A stretch of DNA of 64,000 bases, taken from positions 124,001 through 188,000 of the forward strand of contig NC_091274.1 in NCBI RefSeq assembly GCF_042100115.1, given 5' to 3'. The notes under the pieces were generated by a model. That model made no database searches, was not told the DNA's origin, and saw only the letters and a list, made by a program, of their open reading frames with translations. This document shows, in pieces, positions 8,236 through 20,694 of this stretch. Each line of letters begins with the position of its first letter. The stretch's first letter is position 1. The DNA comes from Alternaria dauci. Taxonomy: Eukaryota > Ascomycota > Dothideomycetes > Pleosporales > Pleosporaceae. A program made the position numbers and the translations under genes.

Positions 8236-10882
8236 GCGTGCAGTGGTCTGACTCGCGAACCGCAGGATTCTGGAGAAAAGAGGCTAGGTTGAGTTCAGTA
8301 TGACGCCGCGATCGTCCCTTTGCATGCATTGAGGTTCCGTCTTACGGTATTCGGGAGCACATTGCGTCCAGAGTGTCTCGGTGTCACACAGCATCGGTCG
8401 TTCATCCCCTTGGTATCCATTTCCTTTTTGAGCATCCAGGGAGTGGCGACATCGTTGCATGATAGAATGCAAAGTTCGGTACTGAGACCATTGGGTCCTA
8501 TATGATGAGTCGCGCGCGACGTGTCATCGCAATCATGCCCAGCTGTCCCCTGGACCGAACGATACAAGATCGCGGGGAAGACTCCCGACACCAACCCCGC
8601 AGCCCGCAACCCCCTCACTCCCGACGCTAAGGGCCGCGCAAGGCCTGTCGCCACACGCCTGCAGCCGCAATCTAGTGGAGTACCCTTGATGGGTTCCCCT
8701 TGGGATGAACGGAGGATGCCATGGAGAGAGTGCCGCCACCGGGTTCAGACACTCGCTCGACATGGCCATCACAAAAGGCCAGACGGTCGCGCTTGGGTAC
8801 CCGCACTTGACGCGCTACGCACGAGATGTGAATAGTGAAGCGAGCGGCTGTGTTGATAGCGACCATGTTTTCCTCTTCCACTAAACCGGTACAGTGGTCC
8901 TGTCAGCCACCGGCTGTGATATCCCACGCCCCGGAAATGTCATGTCAAATAGCTCGTCACATCAGACCTGTCATCGCGGGCCGGGCCTAAAGTTATCACC
9001 GCGTTCAAATCACACTGTCATCTCCGAGGCGAGAGCATGCGACCGATCCTCCCGACGTCCTTCGTATTGTCCCTGCGTGGGGAGGACGCGGGCACGCCGT
9101 GATTGCCTCCAGCTAGGCATCCTCCAATATTTCGGGCGCCTGCCACCTAGCACGTCCAACGATACGGTCTCTGCGCTCTCAACGCTCTCCCGGGTCGTGT
9201 ATCCGACCTTGCATACCGCCGTTCGCTGTGCGACCAGCGATAAACCTTAATCCTACGGTGTCATACGGATCGCCCTGTCAAAAAAAAAGAAGAGGCGACG
9301 AGGCGCATGCGAGACTTTCGATAGCGTAACGAATATTTCCGACAATGCAGTAGCCTGGAATCAGCCCGATTGCTCAGAACAACGTGCGGTTTCCTTTTCA
9401 TAGGCATCGCATGCATGCAGCTGCTCGCTAACTGGATGGCAGCGTCGCACACGGTGTGGGGCGCTTATTCGCATCAGTCAGCCACAATAACTGCAGCCGC
9501 ATCAACTGCAGTCTTCGTCATGCTGCTCTCGACCAGGGGTTTTGTTTGATTCTTCTTTTCCGATGCTTACGGTGTTTGCTGGCATTTCACATCGGTGACG
9601 ACCCCACGACCCACTAACCGGAGGACCGCCGGCAACGTGTCTCCTTAGAAGCCTTCCCCACCGATCAGATGACGCATCGCCGTCTGCTCTCAAAGTTTTC
9701 TGAGACGCGATGCATCACACCGCTACCCGTCAGATGCTATTTGGAGCTTCACCATGTTAGCTAGCATGGCTGAGCTCGCAGTAGTTGGGGCCGGTTATTC
9801 GAAGAGTCACGACCATCGTGTCAACTCTGACTGGAGCGCTGAAACCAACTAGGTGAGCTGTGCTGTGTTAGTCTGCTGGTTCTTCAATGTCACGCATCCC
9901 CCCAGTCTCCGGTAATAGGCTGCCAAACGCGGGTACATTGTGTCGCGCGTCGCGGGCGCACAAGCATCAAAGCGCCTGGTCATAGGGCTGCGTATTTACC
10001 TTGCTTGCGGCGCTCACCGACTATAGCAGGGCGACATTACCGGTGTGTCGATTCGTGTGCAGTGAGTATGGCATCGGTGATGAAACAATTCCTCGTGGTA
10101 GCCCGGTCACATTGGCCATTCATGTTGGCCATTCACGTTGGGTAGCGGCCAAGCCCGCAATTTCAGATACGATCGGGAGGCCATGCTGCTGCCGCGAAAG
10201 TCCCGCCCGCAGCGACAGCACAATCCCAGGACGTGGGTGCCAGCCTGCTTTGGAGCGACGAGGCAGTCGACACAAACAAGGACAACTACTATGCGCCGCC
10301 CCACCCCTGCTGCCAGGCAGGGCATGGACGTCACAGAGTAGCGAGGTCGTGTTTTTCGAGCTGCACATGGTTGCCTGACCTCCGCCGCGTGCGACGAGGA
10401 TGGGCGGGAAGAAAAGCAAAGCATACGAACGGTCCTGGTCGTGCCCATCTCGTTCATGGGCGGGAACCCTCTTTGAACGTTGCCGCATCGGCTGCACCTC
10501 ATCCGCTGCCGCGGGGGTTTGGTTCCTCAGGCACGGTCGAGCACAGCGGACGGGGAAGGCGGCACGAGACACGTTTGGCGCACGTCAAGGGTTGAGGATG
10601 CATGTGGAATAAGCAGCCATGTCGGGGAAGCGGGAATGAGGCGTGGCTTGGCCGCACAGATGTTTCCGCATGCGGTCATCGTCCTGGTTAACCCACTCGG
10701 CCCGTCGAGGTGGGCCAATGCCGCCCTCCCGTCACACCAGGCGCAGCTCAATGGGGCCTTGCGGTGAAGGGGGTAAAATGACATCTCGTGCTTCACATGC
10801 TGGGTGTCTACTCACCCAATTCACGGCATGTCTGACTCTTCCATCCGTCCTGTATATATACTAACTGCGAAAAGCCACGACC
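8236..10882. other. 2.6-kb stretch without a recognised gene
   Basis: Many short overlapping open frames on both strands, none with a known motif, a signal peptide or consistent splice sites. Base composition is not markedly AT-rich, so this is not an obvious RIP-degraded transposon. It may hold decayed cluster genes, but I cannot support any. Confidence 0.45.
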
Positions 10883-12708
10883 ATGTCCCTAGAGTTTCCG
10901 CTAGTATTGCGCAACGGCCGCCTTTTTGAACCCATTGCTAGCACCATCCCCCGCTTACTCGACATGCTCAGCACATCACATGGCCCGCCTGTACAGACAA
11001 AGTCGTTTCATCTCTCGTGTCTGGACCAGAATGTCGTGCGCGTCTACATACAGACACTGTGTATCTTCCCCGTATGTCGTTCTGACCCGTGTGTGGTGTT
11101 GACATGAATTAACGTTGTCCGCAGTTCCCAGATCTGAATGACGCCGAAACGGCCATACAAGCTCTTGGTGCTGGATTGCGCCTCACACTCAACAAGTTTC
11201 CCTTTCTTGCTGGCACACTCACACTTGCGGATCGCAAAGCCGGAAAGCTGGCCCTCAACTATCCAACTGTCATAACAAGCGAGCAACTGAATCGCGTGTT
11301 CCGATCAAAGCAGATCCCATACCATGAGACGGAATTTCCTCACACCTACGAGCAGCTCAAGCGGGATGGTATGCCACCGAGCGCATTGCGAAGCACCATG
11401 TTCGTCCCGGAAGATCTCGCAAACTACGCTGGCATTCCAAGAGACGGCGAAGGCAAAGTAGACTTTGACAAGAGCGACGCGCCAGCTATGCGCACTCAGG
11501 CCTTCTTCATACCCGGCGGCCTTGTCCTTTCCATGTACATGCATCACAGCGTTTTCGACTTTTCCGGCGTTACCCTCTTTTGGCAAACCTTCTCGGAAAA
11601 CGTCTCCAAGATCTCCAAGCAGCAGCTCTTCGAAGAGCACAAGATCATAGGTACTACCCCTCTCTTCACTGCCCATCCACGACTAACCATAGCAGATACC
11701 GGAAGCGTCGCCGACGAGCAGTCTCTAATGCGAAAAGCCGTTGACGAGCAGGTTACCCCACCACTAGGCAATGCCGGCGTCAGCGCCGACTGCTACTGCG
11801 ATGGCTCGCCTCAGTATCTCCAGACCTTGCCCAAAGAGACAAAATGCACGCAGCGGCTATTCGTCATTCCAGCATCACGAGTACGCAAGTTCAGGGAGCA
11901 ACTCCGCAGCCACTTTCCCGAGGATACCCCTCCGACCATGTGCAATGTGCTTGCAGCCCTGGTCTGGACGCATGTTACTCGCGCTAGAGCAGCCCGCTTG
12001 ACCAAGTACGGGTTGGCCGAGACTAGCATCGGCATTGCGACCGACCTGCGCAGACGACAGCATCCTCCTGTTCCGGCCGACTACATGGGCAACATGGCCT
12101 TGTTCTCAAGAGGCACGACGAGCATCTCGGACTTGACAGCAGAGGACCGGTGAGTCTGACTCCTTCCTATTGTATCATCGTTTGTCGCATCTTGTGCCAC
12201 TCCGAACCTTGTAGTCAAGATATCGAGCGCCGCAATTAAGTTTCAAGACACCCAGCTGACAAACCCCCGCAGTGTAACCAAGACGACCATAGTCAACGTC
12301 ATAAACACCATCAAGAGCACGATCCTCGACGTCGACGACGAGTGGGTGAGCCGCCACCTCACCTTCTTCAAGTCGATCGACAAGATTACCGACACCGAAG
12401 TCGCACTGGCTCTGACCTTCGGATCGGATATTTACATCTCGTCCTGGCTCAACTTCGGCGCTGACCTCAGCTGGGGCATACCTGGTACAGATCTCGACAA
12501 GGACTCCCTTGCTGGCCGCCCCGAGTTCATCAGACGATCGTATGGCCCAGGCGATGGGGGCATGATCTTCCTACCGCGACGCAGACAGCTGGTCAACGAA
12601 ATGGAAGCGCCGTTCGAAATCCTTGTACGCCTTGCTGAAGAAGACATGGCGCGTGTGCTCGAGGAAGAATGTGGGCTGAGCTCTTGGGCTGATGCAATTG
12701 TTGAGTAA
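10883..12708 (+). CDS. BAHD-type acyltransferase (trichothecene 3-O-acetyltransferase-like, ~549 aa)
   Basis: Exons 10883-11071, 11125-12149 and 12273-12708. The family catalytic motif HxxxD is H204-SVF-D208 (in MHHSVFDFSG), and the structural DFGWG motif is represented by NFGADLSWG near the C-terminus. Proteins of family PF02458 transfer an acyl group, often acetyl, from CoA to a hydroxyl or amine. The setting beside a terpene synthase and an acyl-CoA oxidase makes a tailoring step on a secondary metabolite plausible. A 45-base stretch (about 11652-11696) begins GT, ends CAG and carries CTAAC; it could be an in-frame intron, shortening the protein to about 534 residues. No signal peptide, so cytosolic. 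Confidence 0.9.
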
Positions 12709-13424
12709 ACGGCGTTTGTCGTCGGTCTCCTACTGGCACGTTGCTATTCACTCTTGGAATGAGGGCCAATTCGGCGCTCTCCGGTACACCACCTTCTTGA
12801 TGACGCTTACGGTATTTTGTTTCGACATGACGGTATTTGGCATAGCTATCGGTGTTTATTTTTTCGGTTTAGGACTTGGGTCGGACATTTGATATCCTGT
12901 ACAATTAGCCTGCATCGGATGGTGTTTGCGGCACAAAAGGCGTTTTGTATTTGCTCGGATGGCATTTTTTAGGCGATTTGTTTTATTCTGCTTCTGTCTC
13001 CTTGTTAATATGCATGTTACTCCTACCGCATCAGTCACCATCATGTTACACATTATTCTCCTCGTATCAAAAAAGCTTCAATACAGATATTCGTTCGTTG
13101 ATCAATGATGTTCGAGTCAACATGCAGCAACTCCAAACCACCGACATGACCCCGCATTCCGGGTCCACACTGTCGACGCCCCGCAGCGTCGCGCATTAAA
13201 CGTCTCCACGCCAACTCCTGCGGCCTCCGCCCACCACACCATTCCCCGCGCATACCGAGGCTTGGTGCAGCCTACACTGCCGCGTCATTGCCGGCAGGCC
13301 AAGACTCACAATGTGAGCTCTTCCGACGTGCTCGACGGCGACTATCGTCGCTGAGCAGCACCCGCCCATCGGCCTGCAACCGACTGTTGGCCAACTCCCA
13401 TCACGACTGCCGGCCAATCACAAC
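12709..13424. other. spacer between acyltransferase and acyl-CoA oxidase
   Basis: T-rich 3' flank followed by the upstream region of the oxidase. No coding evidence. Confidence 0.5.
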
Positions 13425-15703
13425 ATGAGAGATTTCACCGATCATCTCAAGCCCGCTCGCGACGGCACAGCAACACTCCAGGCCGAGCGCGACGCGTCAG
13501 ACATCAATGTCCACGAACTCGCCCAGCACCTCCTCGGCCGCGACGGCTTTCTGGAGCGGCAAGATAAGGTTCTCAGGGTCCTAAGCAAGGAGAAGCTTTT
13601 CAACAAGGATCAGCAGCTGAACCTCTCGCGCCCAGAGCGGTACCACCTAGGACTCGCAAGAGCAAAGGCCATACAGAGGTTGATGCGACGCGAAGGTTGG
13701 GACCACGAAGACTACAAGATGGCCGAGTACCTGACTGACGAAATGAGCCCATTCCATCTGCACATGAACATGTTCGGTGAGTAAACAGAACGTTGCAGCT
13801 GCGCCCCAGTGCCGCGCACAATCGTACCACCTGGGCGCTAGGAGCTGACTTGCCCCCGTACCGCACAGCCACAACGGTGCGCGAGCAAGCCTCTGAAGAA
13901 CAGCAGAAGCACTGGATGCCGGGGATCCTCAATCACGACATCATCGGCTGCTATGCACAGACTGAACTCGGCCATGGGAGCAACGTGCGAGGCCTCGAGA
14001 CGGTCGCGAAGTGGGACCCGGTGAAGCAGGAATTCGAGATTCACAGTCCGACGTTGACCGCAAGCAAGTGGTGGAATGGGTCCATGGGCAGGACCGCCAC
14101 GCACGCAGTACGTATCTCAGCTGCACCCCGTGCGACCAGCACCCAAAACTTTGTATATGCCCTTGGGGCGTTCGCTAATGCATGTCATACCTAGATTGTA
14201 GTCGCGCAATTACTCTTGCCGAAACCGCCGTCGCCGTCCGACACTTCAGATGCCGCGGATCGGCATGCTCAAGAGAGTAAATATACTTTACACGGCCCAC
14301 AAACTTTCATCGTACAGATTCGGGACGCAGAGACGCATCAAGCTCTGCCAGGAATAGCCGTGGGCGACATCGGTCCGAAATACGGGTATGCGAGTATGGA
14401 TAACGGGTACATGCTATTCGACCATTTCCGCGTGCCCAAGTCGGCTATGCTCAGTCGCTACGTCGGCGTCTCCGACGAGACAGGAAAGTTTGTTCGGAAT
14501 GGCCATCCAGCTGTCGTATACGGGAGTCTCACGTATGTCCGCGGGCAGATTGTGATGCATGCACGGCTGGTCCTGGCACGCGCTGTTACTGTCGCGGTGC
14601 GATACTGTGCTGTACGCCGGCAATTCAAAGACCGCGACTCTACCGACCCTTCTGATGACGAGATGAAGGTCCTCGATTACCCGACCGTGCAGATCCGCGT
14701 CTTGCCGTTGCTCGCGACTACGTTCGCGTTGCATTACACCGGCGAGTACATGTACATGCTGTACCGCAAGTCGCGAGAGAGCGTTGAAAAGGGCGACTTC
14801 AGTCCTTTGGCTGAGCTCCACAGCGCCAGCTCGGGGTTGAAGAGCCTGTGTACGACGCTCGCTGCGGACGGTATCGAGACTTATCGGCGCGCGATGGGCG
14901 GTCATGGTTTCGGCGGCGGAAGCGGGCTAGTAGGCTTGAACGCGGACTATCTCTCCAAGCCGACGGTCGAAGGTGATAACTGGATGATTACTCAACAGGT
15001 TGCGGCACATCTCATCAAGAAGATGACAGATGCTGTCAAAGATCCTGGCTCGACGCCCAATAGTCTGATGGATGAGCTGTTTCGATACTACCTTCTGAAC
15101 AAGGACCACCGCATACCCCAGGACGTCGCAAAAGACGGTGTGGTAGACGATCTAAGCATAGTCGAGGTCTTCCAGTGGCGCTCAGCTGATCTCTCTTATC
15201 GCGCCTACCAAGCACGCGTCGTCGAGAAGCAACCTTGGACCCGTCTCATGATCCAGCTGCACAACCTCAGCCGCGCATACTCGGAGCAAATCCTCATCAC
15301 CAACTTCTACAACGGCCTCGACTCTGTGAGTCCGTCCGCATCGTCGGCACTGCGGACATGCTTCCGGCTCTACGCGCTCTACACTGTCGACCAGTTCGCA
15401 TCCTCGTTTGTAATGACGGCCGCCGTTCCGCAAGCGTCAGTGTTCTCGTTGCAAGATACGATTGTAGATCTCATGGCCGAATTGAGACCGCATGCCGTGA
15501 AGCTCGGTGACGCGTGGTCGGTACCAGATTGGTTGCTTAATAGCGCGTTGGGCCGGTATGATGGAAAGGTGTACGAGGAGTTATTCGACATGGCGCATCG
15601 GAGAAATCCGCTGAATGAGGTGACTTTCAATCCAGACTGGCGTAGCGAGGAGATTGTTTTGGGGAGTGGGGACGGAGGTAGGCATGTTTTGGCGAAGCTC
15701 TAA
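13425..15703 (+). CDS. peroxisomal acyl-CoA oxidase (~699 aa)
   Basis: Exons 13425-13776, 13869-14107 and 14195-15703, two GT-AG introns. The protein follows the acyl-CoA oxidase pattern throughout: CYAQTELGHGSN and SPTLTASKWWNG in the dehydrogenase-like core, then FIVQIRD, GDIGPKYGYASMDNGYMLFD, and the ACOX C-terminal domain. It ends in AKL, a canonical PTS1 peroxisomal signal. The enzyme oxidises acyl-CoA to trans-2-enoyl-CoA with release of hydrogen peroxide, the first step of peroxisomal beta-oxidation. Length is usual for the family. Next to an acyltransferase and a broken acyl-CoA ligase it could be a cluster copy rather than the housekeeping copy; that is inference. Confidence 0.95.
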
Positions 15704-17018
15704 TATAAATCTAGTTATGTCATCCACGTGGAGAACTAAACCCCGAGGATTAGTATCAATCTATGCTAGGCAATGTGATGAGATGGACATCTCGGCCCGA
15801 GGCGTTGCCATCATCACCATCAAGTGCTGCAGATCGATTTGTCGCACACAGCATTGCTTCGTGGTTTGCGAGCGGAAATCTGTCATTTGTAAATGTGGAA
15901 TGCGGAATTCAGGGTAGCGTGAAACGAACTCGACTAATCGCAGGCAAACCCCTTTTCACTGCCGGCACCGGTGAAGGAAAAATTCTCTTCCCCCAAACCC
16001 AAGCTTGCTGGATCGTCATAGTGGATGTGATCGGTCAAGGACGTCGGCGTGCATTCTCCGCAATACATATTGTTTCGCAAACTCTAAATGCGCAAAAGCG
16101 GTCCAGGTCATCTTACTAGTCGGCCGTTGAAAGGAGGGCCGATTAGCCAAGCCGCACGAACGCCCAATGACGATCTGCTGTCAGCGTTTCAAGACCCCGA
16201 ATCCTGTCGCCCGTTGGGGAACAACATGGCAATTTTCCCTGCTAGGCCACCGTTGAAACGTCGGCATCGCGTGTTTTTTTGAATTTTGAACGCGCTTCGG
16301 GAGTTGCTGGTCGACGCCATCCAGCAGCGTCGGATGCGGGTGGCCTGCAGACTGCAGGCTAAGACTGGGGACCAGGACAGATAAGGAATGTCGCGCTTCA
16401 GGAGGAGCTAAGGAGTTTGCACTAACACGTCCGCTTCTCATCGGGAAGCGCCTCCAAACACACAGGGAGCAAAACGACTCGTCTGGTGTTGCAGTACCGT
16501 CGCAAGTGGTGAGCGGAAGAGGGCCGTGGGGCGCCAAGCCATGACTAGCTTTTCTGAGTCAGCAGCGATTGGGGGCCTGTCGCTTGTGACGCAGTTATGC
16601 AGACTACGGCACATCAACCCACTATGCAGCACCGTTTTCCCGAGCACCGGGCCTGACCCCCCATGCCCTTTGATCTCTGCCAGACAACCTTTATGGGCCA
16701 CCTTCCGCCACTCATCGGGTGCTCCATACCAAGCTTGTGAAAGCGTGGCCTAGGTTTCAGCCTGATCGCCGAGAGTGCGCTACGCCAGTTCGGGCCCAGG
16801 ACCCTTCGGATGACCACGCAGCACGTACGAGGAGCAGCGAAGAGGCATAGTTGTTATACGGCGTGTTCGTTGGTCTTGTACTGTCGAACGAATGCATCTG
16901 TCTGCGCTAGTATCTGCTTCGTAGAGACTCGACCTGAGCTTGACCAGCAGTTGCGGAGCTTGCCGCCGTCCGTCTTCCCGCCTGTCGTCCCGCCTCGTCC
17001 ACCGCCATAACCTCAGCA
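15704..17018. other. spacer before the Zn2Cys6 regulator
   Basis: 1.3 kb without a motif-bearing frame. It holds the 3' flank of the oxidase and the upstream region of the transcription factor. Confidence 0.5.
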
Positions 17019-19358
17019 TGTCTTATCGAGGGCGCCCTAGTAAGGGATGCGAGGCCTGCAGAGCCCGTAAAGTCAAGGTACGTGTTCTCTGGCGTTGATG
17101 TCATCGCACAATGGCGATCCTTGGACCGAGGCACGCTGGTCACGAGGGCGATGCTGATATCAGATTAGTGCGACGAGTCGAGACCAGCTTGCACGCGATG
17201 CAGCAAGGCGGGCCATACGTGCAAGTATCGAGACCAAGCCGATATCCTCTTCCGCAACCAAACAGCGTCTGCTGCGCAAAGAGCAGAGGAATCATGGCGG
17301 AAGCGATCAAAGTCGCATCAGCGTGCTGTCGCGGCCGAAAGCAGCAGTGCCTACGTCAAAACTCCGACAAGCGACGAGTCAACACCACCTCATTTGGACG
17401 ACCAACGCTCGTCCAGCGGAAGCGTGCATTCGCCCGGTGGATCCGTCGATGACCCAGCGCAAGATGTATCAAACGCTGCGCCACCGATCATCGATCTCAG
17501 CCGACTGACCATCACCCCAATGGCTAACCCTGATTTTCGTAGGAAGGCGTTTGAGCGCTTTGTGTACGACTTTGTACTGCCCGATCAGCCGGACAGACCA
17601 GCGGACTGGCCTGATGAAGCGCTTTGGACGTTTATACCGCACTTGTACCAGGGCGCGCCAGAGGACTCGTTGATCGCGACGGCTGTTGACGCAGTTGCCT
17701 ATGTCAACTATGCTAATAGATGTAACGACCCCCAGGCCCAGGCACTGGGTGAGGAGTGCCTGGGAAGAGCTATCCCGCTGTTGACGAAGACTCTCGCGGA
17801 TAAGAAGCAGTCGGCTACGAATATTGCACTGGCTGCAGTGCATTTGATGGGAGTTTACGAAGTACGTTACTGGTGGATTCATGATGGTGGAAACTCTAAC
17901 GCGACGATTAGAATCTTACTAGCGTGCAACGAAAAGGCACGTTTATTGCCCACAACCACGGCGCAAATGCGCTGCTTCAGTTGCGGACTGTTGAGCAGTT
18001 CTATAGCGACCCTATATCCGCCAGACTTTACGAAGTCATCTATTCACATCTGGTAATTACAGCCAAGACAAACAGTTCTACCGCCTTGGCTAACCTTGTT
18101 ACAGTTACTAGGCAATTTGCAGACGGCCAAGCGCCCTGCGATACCAACAAGAGACGTGGTCAAGGTCGATGAGCTGCTTCCAAGTCTATACAAGAACTCT
18201 AATGCCTTCGTGATTCGCCTGATCTGGAGAGAGGCGATGTTGCATGCGAGATGGCACGAGGTAAAGCAGAGTGCGAATCCGCCAACTAGCCGTCTAGCCC
18301 TGCAAGAACTTTTGCAGACCGCGCTAGAACTAGATGACGACTACCAGGCGTGGGAGTCACAGATCACACCTGCTTGGAACTACCACACGACACCTAACAC
18401 GCCAGAGGCGAGGTCCACGTATGATTCGAAATGGCAGAAGCTCTTCCTGGGATGTCGAGGCGCTCCCGCAGAGATCCACTCTTACCCCAGCGTGAAACGC
18501 ACCTGGGTCTGGGGCTTCTACCGTACAAGCCGTGTACTGGTCTTGCGAGATGTACTCGAAATGTTGAACTGGATGCTAAGGTTCCGGGATCCGTGTCGGT
18601 CGGCCGCAGCGCAAGGGCACACTGTGCCCACCAATTTGAGCGACAGGACCCTGCGCACGCATCACGCGATTGCTACTGCGCGTTTGGTCGAAGTGATTGA
18701 GCGAAACTGCTCAGCCATGATTGGCAGTTTTACCGTGCCGATACACATGAAGTCCATCGACGATGTGGTTGGCATGAGAGGCTATGTCGCGCTGTGGCCA
18801 CTCGGCACCATGGACGCTGTACTCTGTGCAGGTCTTGTACCGGATAGCAATGCAGGTCAATCTCCACAAGACGCTACTCAGATGTCGACGCCGCCGTCAG
18901 CCTACTCGCATCACTCCAACACGCCACCACATCTCGTCTCCGCCACATCCAACGTGTCGTCCTCGAGCGAACCGTCCGAGAACCTGGAATCGTATGCGAC
19001 AGCACCACAGTTCTCAGACCTCAACACCATCCGCTCGAGAAGCGGACTGAGCTCTAGCCCCAGCCCGCCAGCCAACGTGCCAACATTCGATCCAAATGCG
19101 AAGAAGGATCATATTTTCGACCCGCATCCCGCGCATCCGTACGATCGGCCGCTTGATCTTCCTCCACTGGATTTCGAGACTGTGGTACCGAGGAGGATAG
19201 ATGTCGCCGCGAGACGTGAGTGGATCAACCGCTTGCTGTACTACTTTGCCACGGAGCTGGGGCTGAAGAAGGCGCTGTGGGTGCCGGTCATGCAGGGATA
19301 CATGCCCGTGGTGAAGCCAATGGTTGATGAGATTCTCAGCCAGGAAAGGCGTGTTTGA
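17019..19358 (+). CDS. Zn2Cys6 fungal transcription factor (~715 aa)
   Basis: Exons 17019-17078, 17169-17861, 17912-18052 and 18105-19358. The binuclear zinc cluster is complete once the first intron is removed: C11, C14, C21, C28, C31, C38 (Cx2Cx6Cx6Cx2Cx6C), with basic residues RARKVK between. A linker rich in Ser and Asp follows (about 65-115), then a long helical middle region typical of fungal activators (PNDFRRKAF-like start, VKRTWVWGFYRTSRVL later). The C-terminal 150 residues have a Ser/Pro-rich stretch and a conserved-looking end. Such proteins bind CGG-type sites in DNA in the nucleus. Its place at the end of the ligase, terpene synthase, acyltransferase and oxidase group makes it a candidate pathway regulator. 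Confidence 0.94.
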
Positions 19359-19825
19359 AATGGAAGAGAGTGCATCGAGTAACAAGGGGCATCTTATTGG
19401 CGTTTCTGCATTTTTTTTCTCTTTGCATATGCTTGTAGGGGTTTTGGGATTCCGACTGGTGCATTGGTAACATGTTTGTTTTTCGTATACATATTAGGGT
19501 TTGGGTTGGACATATACGAGGTTACGGTTTGCATTTCGGATCATGAGAGCTTGGTGGGGAGGATATGGCATCGTGTGAGTAAATTGGTTAGCCTAATCGC
19601 TAATGGTGATAGCTCAAGGTTGTGTTTCTGATCACACAACGGCGTAATAGGTATAAGGAGCGGATGAACAAAGAACCGATATATATCTTGAAATGAAAAC
19701 GCTCACTCTCATCATTTGGTCCACTCACCTCGCTCGGACCGCAAACCAAGCCACTGATATCACACAGCACCCAGAGGAACCAAACCGACTCACCACTCTT
19801 GTGTCTACCCGCCAAACTCCGTACT
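19359..19825. other. spacer
   Basis: 3' flank of the transcription factor, T-rich near 19410-19430. No coding evidence. Confidence 0.45.
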
Positions 19826-20342
19826 ATGACTTATCGAGACGTCTTTGCCGGCGTTGTGTTCGATATCAATACGCCTCATACAAACAAAGACAACGTGCTC
19901 ACCGCGTACCCCAGCGTCCGTGCCCACACTCATGTACACCTGCGCGCAGCTCTACTACGGAGCTGAGACCATCATGTTCGACCGCTCGTTCTTCGTTCCT
20001 AGCTACGTCGCGTTCTGTTATCTTTGGCTGTTGGATATGTGTGCTGGGATGGCTGGCGTGGGGAGAGCGTTGATTATGGAATGTGTGATTACAGCTGGGA
20101 ATGCGCGCGCTGTTATCGAAAGAAAGATTGGGAAAGATGGGTTGCGGTATTTTACTTGCTTAAGGGTGGTATTGGTTGAGCTCTAGGAGTACCGTGTGAC
20201 GGCCAGGATGGGTGAGATGTATATAGGGATTCTGCGGCAAGCATTTGGTATTCCGGATCTGGACGTTATGTTCATTCAAGGAGAGGGAGTGATTCAGGAC
20301 TTGATTACGCGGGGCTGGGTGGGCAGGCAGAGCACTTTGTAG
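19826..20342 (+). pseudogene. decayed ORF, family not recognised
   Basis: A frame starting at the ATG at 19826 reads MTYRDVFAGVVFDIN and runs to a stop near 19970. A second frame carries on with YGAETIMFDRSFFVP and GMAGVGRALIMECVITAG, stops at a TAG at 20184-20186, and continues in the same frame for 51 more sense codons (GILRQAFGIPDLDVMFIQGEG) to a final TAG at 20342. The pieces look like one protein broken by a frame change and one nonsense codon. I do not recognise the family; an unrecognised intron arrangement is the alternative. Confidence 0.35.
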
Positions 20343-20694
20343 GCAGACGATTGCAACAATACCAGGAGACTCAAAGGCGACTGACTATACACATTCGTGG
20401 ATGATTGACAACAGCTTAAAGGTTACACATGACGACATGGTCCAGCGGCGTTTAGCCCCACGCTAATTCTTACCTCCGAAACCCACAGCCTTGCTTACAT
20501 AACGCACGAGCCCCATTCCTCGCATCCTCACCAGAGCTTTCCAGACCCTCCCCATCCCACACATCCGCATTCGCATTAGCGCTCCGATACCTGCGTTGCT
20601 CCGAACCGATTCCGATATAGCCAATTGCGCCTTGTAGGTAAAGAAAGGGAACCGATTCAGTATCAGAAAAAGAGCTAGGAAAAGAACATACAAA
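20343..20694. other. upstream region of NAA10
   Basis: About 350 bases between the decayed ORF and NAA10, with no gene seen. Confidence 0.45.

Noticed and set aside
10107..10612. Several overlapping 100-150 codon frames on both strands
   Set aside because: GC-rich chance frames; none has a motif and they contradict one another.
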